64,000 nt of DNA from Kitasatospora sp. SolWspMP-SS2h (GCF_003259315.1 NZ_QLLT01000010.1:206318-270317), one strand, 5' to 3'; counted from the stretch's first letter, positions 50,349 to 59,837 are shown. Made by a program: numbers and translations. The notes: generated by a model not told the origin, from the sequence alone.

Positions 50349-51608
50349 TCACGGTCGGCCGGCCTTCTTGCGGGCGGGGCCGGCGGGCAGCGGCAGTTCG
50401 GCGTGGACCCGGAAGCCCCGGCCGGGGCGCGGTCCGGCGCTGAGGGTGCCGCCGACGGCGCGGGCGCGCTCGTACATGCCGATCATGCCGTGGCCGGTGC
50501 CGGTGCCGTCGGGCGCCCCGCCGCCGTCGGCCCGGCCGTCGTCCTCGACGGTGAGCCGCAGCGTGTCGGGGCCGAAGTCGAGGCGGACGCGCGCGGTGGT
50601 GGGCCCGGCGTGCTTGTGGGTGTTGGTGAGCGCTTCCTGGATGATCCGGTAGGCCGTCAGGTCGAGGATCGGCGGCAGGTCGAGGATCGGCGGCAGGCCC
50701 GCGGAGGCGCCGTCGCGTCCGGGGGCGCCGTCGCGTTCCAGGGTGACGTCCAGGCCGGAGTGCCGGAAGGCGTCCAGCAGGTCGTCGAGCCCGGCCAGGC
50801 CGGGGGCGGGTTCGCGCGGTGCGGCCGGCTCGCCGCTGTGGCGCAGCAGGCCGACGGTGGCGCGCAGTTCGTCGAGGGCGGCGCGGCTGGTGTCGCGGAT
50901 GCGTTCCAGGGCCTGGTAGGCGTGGTCGGGGTCGGTGCGCATCAGGTGGTGGGCGACGCCGGCCTGGGCGTTGACCAGGGTGATGTGGTGGGCGACCACG
51001 TCGTGCAGTTCGCGGGCGATCCGCATCCGTTCCTCGGTGACCCGGCGGCGGGCCTCCTCCTCGCGGGTGCGTTCGGCGCGTTCGGCGCGCTCGACGGCGG
51101 AGGCGAGCAGTTCGCGGCGGCTGCGGACGGCGTCGCCGCTGGCCACCGAGAGGAACGGCCAGGCGATCAGGCCGAGGTTCTGCGGGATCTCCTCCAGGCC
51201 GGGGCGGACGATCAGCGCGGTGAGGGTGAGCGCGGCGGCGGCGCAGCAGCCGGTGCGCCAGGCGGTGGGCCGGTCGGTGCGGGTGGCGACGGCGTACAGG
51301 GCGACGCCGACGGCGAACATCGAGATCCCGAGGGCCTCCGGGCGCGGGCCGGGCGAGAACGGGATCAGCACCAGTTCGACCACGCCGATCAGCACCGTCG
51401 CGGCGGCCACCGGCACCGGCCACCGGCTGCGGGCCAGCAGCGGCAGGCAGGACAGCAGCAGGAACAGCAGGTAGCCGGTGATCGAGGCGTCGCGGTGGTA
51501 CGCGGTGGCGGCGGTGATCGGCGTGGCGAGCACGAAGCAGGCCAGCGCCACCGCCGCGTCGGTGCGCCCCGGCCGCCCGCCGCACCACCGTCTGACCGTC
51601 TGCGTCAT
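50349..51608 (-). CDS. Sensor histidine kinase (HisKA_3 type)
   Basis: 419 residues. ATG 51608 is chosen because AAGGAG sits five bases before it; the GTG at 51614 would overlap that site. About five membrane segments occupy residues 15-155 (DAAVALACFVLATPITA, ITGYLLFLLLSCLPLLA, PVAAATVLIGVVELVLI). Then come the dimerisation/phospho-acceptor motif MRIARELHDVVAHHITLVNA with the catalytic His near residue 200 and the ATPase domain (YRIIQEALTNTHKHAG, LTVEDDGRADG, GTGHGMIGMYERARAVGG). A 6-residue duplication LPPILDLPPILDL precedes the ATPase domain. No large extracellular sensor domain, so it probably senses the membrane. Confidence 0.95.
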   Translation of the reverse strand: MTQTVRRWCGGRPGRTDAAVALACFVLATPITAATAYHRDASITGYLLFLLLSCLPLLARSRWPVPVAAATVLIGVVELVLIPFSPGPRPEALGISMFAVGVALYAVATRTDRPTAWRTGCCAAAALTLTALIVRPGLEEIPQNLGLIAWPFLSVASGDAVRSRRELLASAVERAERAERTREEEARRRVTEERMRIARELHDVVAHHITLVNAQAGVAHHLMRTDPDHAYQALERIRDTSRAALDELRATVGLLRHSGEPAAPREPAPGLAGLDDLLDAFRHSGLDVTLERDGAPGRDGASAGLPPILDLPPILDLTAYRIIQEALTNTHKHAGPTTARVRLDFGPDTLRLTVEDDGRADGGGAPDGTGTGHGMIGMYERARAVGGTLSAGPRPGRGFRVHAELPLPAGPARKKAGRP

Positions 51609-51675
51609 TCGCACTCCTTCACCGTACGCAGCGGGGCCCGGCCGGTGGCACTGACCGGCCGGGCCCCGCGGGGTG

Positions 51676-53877
51676 TCAACGCCCGGCGTCGGCCGGTTCG
51701 GGCTGCCGGACGGCGGCGGGGGCGGGGGCCGGGTCGGGCTCGCCCTCTACCGAGACGTGCGGCAGCAGGCGGTCGAGCCAGCCGGGCAGCCACCAGTTGG
51801 CGGCGCCGAAGCGGTGCATGAGCGCCGGGACGAGGACCATCCGCAGCACCAGCACGTCGAGCAGGACGGCCAGGGCCAGGCCGAGCCCGAACTCGGCGAT
51901 CATGCGCTGCCCGCCGAACAGGAAGGCGGCGAACACGCAGGCCATGATGACGGCGGCGGCGGTGATGACCTGGCCGGTCTCGCCGTGGCCGACCCGGACG
52001 GCGCGGTGGTTGTCCCGGGTGTGGGTCCACTCCTCGTGCATCCGGCTGATCAGGAAGACCTGGTAGTCCATCGAGAGACCGAACAGGATCGCGATGATCA
52101 TCACGGGGGCGAACGCCTCGACCGGCCCGGCCGCGCCGGCCCCGAGCGCCTCGGAGCCCCAGCCCCACTGGAAGACCGCGACGATCGCGCCGAACGCCAC
52201 GCCCATGGTCAGCAGGTTCATCACCACGCCGATCAGCGGCACCAGCAGGCTGCGGAAGGCCACCATCATCAGCAGGCAGCCCAGGCCGACGATGATCGCG
52301 ATGAACAGCGGCAGCTTGGAGATCAGCACGTCCGCGAAGTCCGCGGCGGTCGCGGTCGCGCCGCCGACGTACACCCGCAGGCCGGTGCCGGCCTCGGCGC
52401 CGGGGACGGTGTGCTCGCGCAGCTCGGTGATCAGCGCGGAGGTCTGCGCGGACTGCGGGGAGGTGGTGGGCACCACCTGGACGATGCCGACCTGCTGGCC
52501 CTCGCGCATCGGCACGGCCGCGACCCGGGCGACGCCGTCCAGGCCCTTCAGGTCGGCCACCAGCCCGTCCAGGGCGGCCCGGTCCGCCGCGCCGGGGGCC
52601 TCGGCGACCAGCAGCAGCGGGCCGTTCGAGCCGGGGCCGAAGCCGTCGGCCATCAGGTCGTACGCCTGCCGGGTGGTGGTGGACTTCGGGTTGTTGCCCG
52701 CGTCCGAGCTGCCCAGGCGCAGCGACAGCACCGGCAGCGACACGGCGAGCATCAGCACCAGGGCGACCAGCGCCTTGCCGGTCGGCCGGGCCTGCACCCG
52801 GGCGGCCCAGCGCGGCCAGAAGCCGGTGGCGTGCGCCTCGCCGGGGCCGTGCTCGGCCAGGCGGCGGCGCTGGGCGCGGCTGAGCACCCGGTGGCCGAGC
52901 AGGCCGAGCAGGGCGGGCAGCAGGGTGATCGCGGCCAGCACGGTGAGCGCGACGGTGAGGGCGGCCGAGACCGCCATGCCGTTGAGGAAGCCCATGCCGA
53001 GGATCAGCATGCCGAGCAGGGCGATCACCACGGTCAGTCCGGCGAACAGCACCGCGCGGCCGGAGGTGTTCAGCGCCTTGGCGGACGCCTCCCCCACCTC
53101 CAGTCCGGCCATCAGGCCCTTGCGGTGCCGGTTGACGATGAACAGGGCGTAGTCGATGCCGACGCCGAGACCGACCAGGACGCCCAGGGTGGGGGCGACC
53201 GAGGCGATGCCCATGCCGTGACTGAGCAGGCCGGTGCCGATCACGCCGGTGCCGACGCCGGCCACGGCGGTGAGGATCGGCAGCGCGGCGGCCCACAGCG
53301 AACGGAACACCAGCGCCATCACGATCAGCGCGGCGACGATGCCGATGATCTCGCTGGTGCCGCCCATCTCGGTCTCGGCGTTCTGCACGGCCTGCCCGCC
53401 GAGCTGGACGTCCAGGCCGTCGGCGCGGGCCTGCTCCGCCAGGTCGACGACGTGCTCGACATCCGCCTTGGGGACGTCGTGGGCGGCGCCGCTGAAGGTC
53501 ACCTGCGCGTAGGCGGTGGTGCCGTCGGCGCTGACCTGCGCCGCGCCCTGCTCGGCGTACGGGCTGCCGACCGAGGCGACGGAGGGGCTGTGGGCGATGG
53601 CGTCCAGGACCCCGGTCATCCGCTCCTGGACGGCCGGGTCGCGCACCGTCCCGTTCGCGGTGTGCCACACCACGGTGTCGGTGTCGCCGGCCGCGGCGGG
53701 CATCTGCGCCCTGAGCAGGTCCATCGCCCGGCTGGACTCGGTGGCCGGCATCGCCATGCTGTCGCTGTACTTCGTCCCGACGGCGCCGGAGACGGCCCCG
53801 AGCCCCACCAGCAGGCCCAGCCACAGCAGCACGGTGACGAGCCGGTGCCGATGGCACCAGCGGGCGAGAACGGACAT
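51676..53877 (-). CDS. MMPL family transporter
   Basis: 733 residues, ATG with TGGAG upstream. Twelve membrane helices in two repeats: helix 1 in HRLVTVLLWLGLLVGLGAVS, a large external loop, helices 2-6 beginning IIGIVAALIVMALVFRSLWA and containing VLVGLGVGIDYALFIVNRHR, then a second half with LPLFIAIIVGLGCLLMMVAF and IAILFGLSMDYQVFLISRMH. The two GxxxDY sites (GIDYALF and SMDYQVF) are the proton-relay Asp-Tyr pairs of MMPL/RND transporters. It likely exports lipids or hydrophobic drugs. It is 67 bases upstream of the sensor kinase in the same direction. Confidence 0.95.
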   Translation of the reverse strand: MSVLARWCHRHRLVTVLLWLGLLVGLGAVSGAVGTKYSDSMAMPATESSRAMDLLRAQMPAAAGDTDTVVWHTANGTVRDPAVQERMTGVLDAIAHSPSVASVGSPYAEQGAAQVSADGTTAYAQVTFSGAAHDVPKADVEHVVDLAEQARADGLDVQLGGQAVQNAETEMGGTSEIIGIVAALIVMALVFRSLWAAALPILTAVAGVGTGVIGTGLLSHGMGIASVAPTLGVLVGLGVGIDYALFIVNRHRKGLMAGLEVGEASAKALNTSGRAVLFAGLTVVIALLGMLILGMGFLNGMAVSAALTVALTVLAAITLLPALLGLLGHRVLSRAQRRRLAEHGPGEAHATGFWPRWAARVQARPTGKALVALVLMLAVSLPVLSLRLGSSDAGNNPKSTTTRQAYDLMADGFGPGSNGPLLLVAEAPGAADRAALDGLVADLKGLDGVARVAAVPMREGQQVGIVQVVPTTSPQSAQTSALITELREHTVPGAEAGTGLRVYVGGATATAADFADVLISKLPLFIAIIVGLGCLLMMVAFRSLLVPLIGVVMNLLTMGVAFGAIVAVFQWGWGSEALGAGAAGPVEAFAPVMIIAILFGLSMDYQVFLISRMHEEWTHTRDNHRAVRVGHGETGQVITAAAVIMACVFAAFLFGGQRMIAEFGLGLALAVLLDVLVLRMVLVPALMHRFGAANWWLPGWLDRLLPHVSVEGEPDPAPAPAAVRQPEPADAGR

Positions 53878-54253
53878 GCGCGCTCCAGAATTCGGCCTTC
53901 TCCCGGTCTCCTCCACCCTGCGGCCCCGAGCCGCCCCCTGTCGTCCCCCGCCCGCAGACACCCGCCGTACCACGCCCGCGGTACCCGGACGCCCCCGCTA
54001 CCGCGCCTGCGGACGGACCGGACGGGCCCTCGCCGCGCGCCGGGCCGGTCACCGGCTGCCGCTGCCACTGCCGCTGCCACCCGGCTGCGAGGCCGACGAC
54101 ACCGCGTAGCGAGGCCGACCCACCCCTGCCCCCGGGGCACCCGCCGGAGCCCGGGCGGCCCCGGGGCCCGGGCGCGCAGCAGCCCCGCGCCGGCCGCCGG
54201 CCGTCCCCTCGCGGGAGCGGTTCGGCGGCCGGCGCGGGGCTGCGGTCGGGCCG
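53878..54253. other. Intergenic gap upstream of MMPL and behind GH3
   Basis: No gene. Bases 53878-54110 should carry the MMPL promoter; they include short CTGCCG/CTGCCACTG repeats near 54055-54090. The end next to the GH3 gene is occupied by a large hairpin (54179-54243). Confidence 0.5.
54179..54243 (-). terminator. 21-bp perfect hairpin behind the GH3 operon
   Basis: Arms 54179-54199 and 54223-54243 are exactly complementary over 21 bases (GCAGCCCCGCG... with ...CGCGGGGCTGC) with a 23-base loop. It begins 10 bases after the GH3 stop on the minus strand. This is the strongest stem in the window and very likely ends the ABC-GH3 operon. Confidence 0.85.
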
Positions 54254-56734
54254 TCAGGTGGTGCGGAAGTGGGCGTGGAGGCGGCGGGTGTGGTCGAGGA
54301 CGCGGGGCGGGCCCTCCAGGTGGACGGTGGTGGTGAGGCGGGGGGCGGTGCTGGAGGCGGCGAGGCGGAGTTCCAGGGCGCCGGGCTCGACCACGCGGTG
54401 GCCGTCGCGGCCGGTGAAGGAGGCGAGGTCGGCGGGGACGGTGATCTCGACCCGGGTGCGTTCGCCCGCGTCGAGGGTGATCCGGCGGTAGCCGATCAGT
54501 CGTTGGACGGGCTGGACCACGCTGGCGACGGGGTCGTGCAGGTAGAGCTGGACGGTCTCGCTGCCGGCCCGGCCGCCGGTGTTGCGCAGGGTGAAGGAGA
54601 GGGTGAACTCGCCGTCGGTGGGGGCGAGTTCGCACTCCACTTCGAGGCCGCTCCAGTCGAACGCGGTGTAGCCGATGCCGTGCCCGAAGCCGAACGCCGG
54701 AGTGGGGTCGGTGCTGGAGACCTCGCTGGGTCCGGCCAGTCGGGCGGCCAGGTAGGTGGAGGGCTGGACGCCGGGCCGGGCCGGGATGCTGACGGGGAGC
54801 CGGCCCGAGGGGTTGGTGCGTCCGCTGAGTACGGCGGCGACCGCCTCGGTCCCGGCCTCGCCGGGGAAGAAGGTCTGCACCAGGGCCGCCGCCTCGGTGA
54901 CGGCGCGGCCCAGCGCGTAGGGCCGGCCGGCCAGCAGCACCGGCACCACCGGGGTCCCGGTGTCCAGCAGGGCGTCCAGCAACTGCCGCTGCACGCCGGG
55001 CAGTTCGAGGAGTTCCACGTCGCAGCCCTCGCCGCTGGTGCCGCGTCCGAACAGGCCGGCCCGGTCGCCGAGCGCGACGATCACCACGTCGGCCCGGCGG
55101 GCCGCGTCGAGGGCCTCGGCGAAGCCGGAGGTGTCGGTGCCGTCGATGTCCGCCCCGGGCACCGTCCGGATCTCGCTGTCGGGGAACTCGGCCGCCAACG
55201 CCTCGCACAGCGTGGGCAGTTCGATGCCGATCGGGGTGTCCGGGTGCTGGCTGCCGACGTGCACGGGGAAGGCGTAGCAGCCGAGCACCGCGGTCGGGGT
55301 GTCGGCGTTGGGGCCGACCAGGGCGATCCGGCGGGGGGCGCGCAGCGGCAGGGTGCCGTCGTTGCTGAGCAGCACCACGGCCCGTTCGGCGATCTCCCGG
55401 GCCAGTTCCCGGTTCTCGGGGCGGTCCAGGTCGACGGTGCCGCGCAGGGCGCGCGGGTCGTCCAGCGGGCGGCCGGCCAGCGCGGCGGGGACGGCGTCCC
55501 AGTCCGCGTCGAGCAGGCCGAGCTGGGCCTTCTGCACCAGGACCCGGCGCAGCGCCCGGTCGACCAGCGCGACGGGGACGGTGCCGTCCTCGACGGCCCG
55601 CAGCAGCGGTTCGCCGAAGGTCTTGACGGTGGGGAGTTCGACGTCGACGCCGCTGCCCAGGGCGAGCGCGGCGGCCTCGGCCCAGTCGCCGGCGACGCCG
55701 TGCAGCAGCTTGAGGAAGGCGATGCCGAAGTAGTCGGCGACCACCGTCCCGTCGAAGCCCCAGGTGTCGCGGAGCAGTCCGGTGAGTAGGGCCTCGTCGG
55801 CGGCCGAGGGGATGCCGTCGGTGTCGGTGTAGGCGTGCATGACGGAGCGCGGGCGGCCCTCGCGGACGGCCATCTCGAAGGGCGGCAGGATGACGTCGGC
55901 GCGTTCCCGGGGGCCCATGCCGACGGGGGCGAGGTTGCGTCCGGCGCGGGAGGCGGAGTAGCCGGCGAAGTGCTTGAGGGTGGCGACGACGCCCGCGGAC
56001 TCCAGGCCCTGCACGTAGGCGGTGGCCACCGTGCCGACCAGGTACGGGTCTTCGCCGATGGTCTCCTCGACCCGGCCCCAGCGGGCGTCGCGGACCACGT
56101 CGAGGACGGGGGCCAGCCCCTGGTGGACGCCGACGGCGCGCAGGTCGCGGCCGATCGCCGCCGCCATCCGCCGGATCAGCCCGGGGTCGAAGGTGGCGCC
56201 CCAGGAGAGCGGCACCGGGTAGGCGGTGGCGCCCCAGGCGGCGAAGCCGGCCAGGCACTCCTCGTGGGCCAGGGCGGGGATGCCGAACCGGTTGGCGGCG
56301 GCGATCCGCTGCTGGCTGCGGGCCAGCGAGAGCGCGCCGAGCGCCGGGTCGACCGGGACGGTGCCGAACGGGCGGGTCAGCTGGCCCAGTCCGTGCGGGA
56401 GCAGGTCGTCGAGGTCGGGCGGCTCCTCCATGTCGTGCTGGTGCGGGGCGACGTCGCCGCCCTCGTCGGAGGCGCCGACCCAGACGCCGACCAGCTGGGC
56501 CAGTTTCTCCGGCAGGGTCAGCTCGGCGATCAGGGCGTCCGCGCGCTCCTCGGGGCCCAGCGCGCGGTCGCGCCAGCGGGGGGCCGGGGCCGCCGGGGCG
56601 GCGGGGTCTGCGGTCGCGGCGGGCGGGGCGGGGGCTCCGGCGGGCGGGGTGGGGGCTCCGGCGGGCGGGGTGGAGGGTTCGGCGGGCGGGACGGGGGCTT
56701 CGGCGGGAACGGCCAGGTTCATCTTGTCGGTCAC
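54254..56734 (-). CDS. Glycoside hydrolase family 3 beta-glycosidase
   Basis: 826 residues from GTG 56734, whose GTGA overlaps the stop of the permease gene. There is no signal peptide; residues 8-50 are a Pro/Ala-rich leader with PPAGAP repeats, so the enzyme is cytosolic. GH3 landmarks: GLAPVLDVVRDARWGRVEET, GEDPYLVG, ATLKHFAGYSASRAGRN and the nucleophile D334 in GFDGTVVADYFG. The (alpha/beta)6 sandwich domain follows, then a fibronectin III-like C-terminal domain (VSSTDPTPAFGFGHGIGYT, TLRNTGGRAGSETVQLYLHD). It should cleave imported beta-linked oligosaccharides; beta-xylosidase or beta-glucosidase are both possible. As the last gene of the transporter operon it would act on what the ABC system imports. 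Confidence 0.94.
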   Translation of the reverse strand: MTDKMNLAVPAEAPVPPAEPSTPPAGAPTPPAGAPAPPAATADPAAPAAPAPRWRDRALGPEERADALIAELTLPEKLAQLVGVWVGASDEGGDVAPHQHDMEEPPDLDDLLPHGLGQLTRPFGTVPVDPALGALSLARSQQRIAAANRFGIPALAHEECLAGFAAWGATAYPVPLSWGATFDPGLIRRMAAAIGRDLRAVGVHQGLAPVLDVVRDARWGRVEETIGEDPYLVGTVATAYVQGLESAGVVATLKHFAGYSASRAGRNLAPVGMGPRERADVILPPFEMAVREGRPRSVMHAYTDTDGIPSAADEALLTGLLRDTWGFDGTVVADYFGIAFLKLLHGVAGDWAEAAALALGSGVDVELPTVKTFGEPLLRAVEDGTVPVALVDRALRRVLVQKAQLGLLDADWDAVPAALAGRPLDDPRALRGTVDLDRPENRELAREIAERAVVLLSNDGTLPLRAPRRIALVGPNADTPTAVLGCYAFPVHVGSQHPDTPIGIELPTLCEALAAEFPDSEIRTVPGADIDGTDTSGFAEALDAARRADVVIVALGDRAGLFGRGTSGEGCDVELLELPGVQRQLLDALLDTGTPVVPVLLAGRPYALGRAVTEAAALVQTFFPGEAGTEAVAAVLSGRTNPSGRLPVSIPARPGVQPSTYLAARLAGPSEVSSTDPTPAFGFGHGIGYTAFDWSGLEVECELAPTDGEFTLSFTLRNTGGRAGSETVQLYLHDPVASVVQPVQRLIGYRRITLDAGERTRVEITVPADLASFTGRDGHRVVEPGALELRLAASSTAPRLTTTVHLEGPPRVLDHTRRLHAHFRTT

Positions 56735-57549
56735 TTTCCTCCGACGCCCATGAGGCCCTGGACCAAGGCACGCCGGGCGAACAGGTAGACGATGAAGATC
56801 GGGAGCATCGACAGCACGACGGCGCTGAGCAGGCCGGGCACGTCGACGCCGTGCTCGGTCTGGAAGTCGTACAGGCCGAGGGTGATGACCTTGCTGCTCT
56901 CCGACTGGGTGAGGATCAGCGGGAACAGGAAGCCGTTCCACGCCTGGAGCGCCGAGAAGACCACGACGGAGGACAGGCCGCCCCTGGACAGCGGCACCAC
57001 CAGCTGCCAGAACACCCGCCAGGGGCTGGCGCCGTCCATGGCCATCGCCTCGTACAGCTCGCCGGTGATGTCCCGCATCGCGCCGGTGAGCACCAGCGTG
57101 CACACCGGCAGGCAGAACGCGGCGGTCGGCAGGATCACGCCGATCAGGTGGTCGTACAGGCCGGCCTTGCTGATGACGTAGAACATCGGCACGATCACGG
57201 CCTGCGCGGGGATCGCCAGGCCCAGCAGGAAGATCCGGAAGACCGTGCCGATGGTCCTGCCCCGGGCCCGGACGATCGCGTAGGCCAGCGGGGGCACGAC
57301 GAGCAGCACGATCGCGACCACGCTCGCGGTGACGACGACGGTGTTGAGGAAGTCCCGCCCGAAGCCGTTGGAGAAGTCGTCGACGTAGTTCTGCAGGGTC
57401 AGCTGCGAGGGGAAGGTGAGCGGGCCCTGGGTGGAGTAGTTGGAGCGGGTCCGGAAGGTCGAGATCAGCAGGACGTACAGCGGGAAGCCGACCAGGACCA
57501 GCCAGACCAGCGAGCCCAGCCCGGCGAGGTGGTTGGGACGCCTGCGCAT
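56731..57549 (-). CDS. Carbohydrate ABC transporter permease (MalG-like)
   Basis: 272 residues. ATG 57549 overlaps the stop of the first permease gene (ATGA). Six membrane segments; the cytoplasmic EAA loop that docks the ATPase is AMAMDGASPWRVFWQLVVPL. The sequence follows the CUT1 subfamily MalG/LacG pattern (ISTFRTRSNYST, AYAIVRARGRTIGT, VIVPMFYVISKAGLYD). It forms a heterodimeric channel with the neighbouring permease. No ATP-binding subunit is encoded nearby, so a shared MsiK-type ATPase elsewhere in the genome is expected. Confidence 0.95.
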   Translation of the reverse strand: MRRRPNHLAGLGSLVWLVLVGFPLYVLLISTFRTRSNYSTQGPLTFPSQLTLQNYVDDFSNGFGRDFLNTVVVTASVVAIVLLVVPPLAYAIVRARGRTIGTVFRIFLLGLAIPAQAVIVPMFYVISKAGLYDHLIGVILPTAAFCLPVCTLVLTGAMRDITGELYEAMAMDGASPWRVFWQLVVPLSRGGLSSVVVFSALQAWNGFLFPLILTQSESSKVITLGLYDFQTEHGVDVPGLLSAVVLSMLPIFIVYLFARRALVQGLMGVGGK

Positions 57550-58490
57550 CACAGTCCCTCCGTGGTGCCGCGCATCTTGTCGTAGCCGGAGAACCGGACG
57601 ACCGCGAGCGAGATCAGGGTGGCGACCACCACCAGGACCAGGGCGATGGCCGAGCCGGAGCCGAAGTCGAAGCTCTTGAAAGCCTGTTGGTACATGTAGT
57701 AGGCGCTGTTCGTGGTGTCGGTGCCGGGGCCGCCCTGGGTGAGGATGAGGACGGTGTCGAAGGTGGTGAGGCCGCCGACCAGCATCAGGATCACCGAGGT
57801 GATCATGGTGTTGCGCAGCTGCGGCAGGGTGATGTGGACGAACTGCCGGAGCTTTCCGGCGCCGTCGATCGCGGCGGCCTGGTAGAGCACCCGCGGGATC
57901 GCCCGGGCGCCGCCCTGGTAGAGCAGGGCGTGCAGGGGCGTCCACTGCCACGTGCCGACGAAGGTGAGCACCGCGATGGCGCCGCTCCGGCTGCCCATCA
58001 GGTTGCCGTCGCCGAACAGCGGGGTCAGTTGCGAGGGGACGCCGAAGTTGGGGTCGAGGATGGCCCGCCAGACCACCGAGACCGCGGTCGCGGACAGCAG
58101 CAGCGGGACGAAGAAGACCGCGGACAGCACGGCCCGGTTGCGCTGGGGGCCGGCCGCCCAGACGCCCAGCAGGACGCCGGCCGGGGTCTGCACGAGCACG
58201 CCGGCCGCGGTCAGCACCAGGGTCAGCCAGACGCTCCGGGTCATCACCGGGTCGTGCAGCAGCCCGGTCCAGTTGTCCAGGCCGTTGAAGCGGGGCGCGC
58301 CGACGCCGTCCCAGCTGGTGAAGGAGAGCACCGCGACCAGCACCAGCGGCAGGAGGGCGAACAGCAGGAAGAAGACGGTCGCGGGGACCGCCCAGACCAG
58401 GCCCGGGCGGGCCACCCCGACGCCGGTCCGCCGCCCGGCCCGCGGGCGGCGGCCGGACCCGGACGCGAAGGAGGGAGCACTCATCGGCAT
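57549..58490 (-). CDS. Carbohydrate ABC transporter permease (MalF-like)
   Basis: 313 residues; ATG 58490, with a second ATG at 58484. Six membrane segments after a short Arg-rich N-terminus (GLVWAVPATVFFLLFALLPL is the first). The EAA loop is YQAAAIDGAGKLRQFVHITL. CUT1-type features include FTSWDGVGAPRFNGLDNW and VLILTQGGPGTDTTNSAYYM. It is five bases from the stop of the binding-protein gene and overlaps the second permease. Part of the four-gene uptake operon binding protein - permease - permease - GH3. Confidence 0.95.
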   Translation of the reverse strand: MPMSAPSFASGSGRRPRAGRRTGVGVARPGLVWAVPATVFFLLFALLPLVLVAVLSFTSWDGVGAPRFNGLDNWTGLLHDPVMTRSVWLTLVLTAAGVLVQTPAGVLLGVWAAGPQRNRAVLSAVFFVPLLLSATAVSVVWRAILDPNFGVPSQLTPLFGDGNLMGSRSGAIAVLTFVGTWQWTPLHALLYQGGARAIPRVLYQAAAIDGAGKLRQFVHITLPQLRNTMITSVILMLVGGLTTFDTVLILTQGGPGTDTTNSAYYMYQQAFKSFDFGSGSAIALVLVVVATLISLAVVRFSGYDKMRGTTEGL

Positions 58491-58495
58491 TCGTC

Positions 58496-59785
58496 TCAGG
58501 AGGCGGGCAGGGCCTGCATGGCCTTGATGAAGCCGTCCACGTCGAGCTTGCCGTCGAAGAACTGCTGGACGGCGGTGTGGATCGGCGTGGTGGCGGCCGG
58601 CGGGTACGCCTGGTCCCAGGAGAGCTGGAACGACGGGGCGGCCTTGACCAGCTCGTACTGGTACTTCGAGTACTCCGGGCTGGCGGCGGTGTCGAGGAAC
58701 CGCTCGGTGTTGGTGGTGGTCGGCAGGTTGCCGATCGCCAGCTGGGCCTTCACGAACTCGTCGGAGTACATGAGCTTGAGGAAGGCGGCGGCGGTCTCGG
58801 GGTGGTTGCTCTTCTTCAGCACCGAGTAGAAGTTGTTGGTGTTGCCGACCACGTCCGCCGGGTCGCCCTTGCCGCCCGCCACGGACGGGAAGGCGCTGTA
58901 GCCGAGGTCTTTCGCGGCGAAGTCGGGGTTGGCGTCCTGCTGGGTGGCGTACGCCCAGGAGCCCATCAGCTCGAACGCCGCCTTGCCCTTGGCCAGCAGG
59001 GCCGGGGAGCCGCCGTCGGTGAACTTGACCGAGTCGAAGTTCGAGCCGAACGCGCCCGCGTCGACCAGCTGCTTGAGCATGCCCAGCGCCTTCCTGGCAT
59101 CTTCGCTCTCCCAGGCGGCCTTGTCGCCGGACAGTGCCCGCTGGAACAGCTCGGGGCCGGCCACCCGGTCGAAGACGTACTCGTACCACATCAGGGTCGG
59201 CCACTGGTCGCCGCCGCCGAGGGCGAACGGGGTGACGCCCTTGCCCTTGAGCACCTGGACGGCGTTCAGCAGGTCGTCCCAGGTCTTCGGGACGCTCAGG
59301 CCCGCGTCGGCCAGCACCTTCTTGTTGTCGAACAGCAGCACCGGCTGGGTGCCGCGCATCGGGATGCCGTACGACTTGCCGTCGATCACGGCGGTGTCGA
59401 ACACCGAGGAGAGGAAGTTGCCCTTCAGGCCCGGGTCCGCGGCGATCATGTCGTCCAGCGGGAGCAGCAGGTCCGCCTTGACGTAGGGCTGGATGCTGCC
59501 GCCGCCCCAGTTGAAGAAGACGTCCGGCGCCTGGGCGGTGTTGATGATGGTGTTGAGCTTGGCCTGGTAGTCGGCGCCGGGGATGGTGTCCAGCACCACC
59601 TTGACCTTCGAGGTCTTGTTGAAGGTGTCGACCATCTGCTTCTCGACCTTGTTGCTGGCGTCGCCGTAGACCAGCACGTGGATCGTGTTCGAGCCGCCGC
59701 CGGTGGAGGCGCCGCTGCCGCAGGCCGTCACCCCCACCGTCGCCAGGGACAGCCCGAGTGCCACAGCGAACGCGCGTCTCTTCAT
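58496..59785 (-). CDS. Extracellular solute-binding lipoprotein for oligosaccharides
   Basis: 429 residues; ATG with AGGAGA upstream. A lipoprotein signal peptide MKRRAFAVALGLSLATVGVT ends at the lipobox cysteine C22 (VTAC). The mature part is a CUT1 family binding protein (IHVLVYGDASNKVEKQMVDT, PDVFFNWGGGSIQPYVKADL, YGIPMRGTQPVLLFDNKKVL, ELMGSWAYATQQDANPDF, NHPETAAAFLKLMYSDEF). It captures a sugar outside the membrane and hands it to the two permeases. A palindromic operator TTTCGAG-N6-CTCGAAA lies 17 bases before the ATG. The gene is divergent from lacI. The ligand is probably a xylo- or other beta-linked oligosaccharide or an alditol, inferred from the neighbours. Confidence 0.95.
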   Translation of the reverse strand: MKRRAFAVALGLSLATVGVTACGSGASTGGGSNTIHVLVYGDASNKVEKQMVDTFNKTSKVKVVLDTIPGADYQAKLNTIINTAQAPDVFFNWGGGSIQPYVKADLLLPLDDMIAADPGLKGNFLSSVFDTAVIDGKSYGIPMRGTQPVLLFDNKKVLADAGLSVPKTWDDLLNAVQVLKGKGVTPFALGGGDQWPTLMWYEYVFDRVAGPELFQRALSGDKAAWESEDARKALGMLKQLVDAGAFGSNFDSVKFTDGGSPALLAKGKAAFELMGSWAYATQQDANPDFAAKDLGYSAFPSVAGGKGDPADVVGNTNNFYSVLKKSNHPETAAAFLKLMYSDEFVKAQLAIGNLPTTTNTERFLDTAASPEYSKYQYELVKAAPSFQLSWDQAYPPAATTPIHTAVQQFFDGKLDVDGFIKAMQALPAS

Positions 59786-59801
59786 CAGGAGTCTCCTAAA
59801 G

Positions 59802-59821
59802 TTTCGAGGCCATTCTCGAAA
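59802..59821. promoter_or_regulatory. Palindromic operator in front of the ABC-GH3 operon
   Basis: TTTCGAG (59802-59808) and CTCGAAA (59815-59821) form a perfect inverted repeat with a 6-base spacer, between the predicted -10 box and the ribosome site of the binding-protein gene. This is where a LacI-family repressor would block transcription. The same TTTCG/CGAAA half-sites recur upstream of aldO and of the CE4 deacetylase. Confidence 0.75.
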
Positions 59822-59837
59822 TCAGTGCCTGGCCGGG

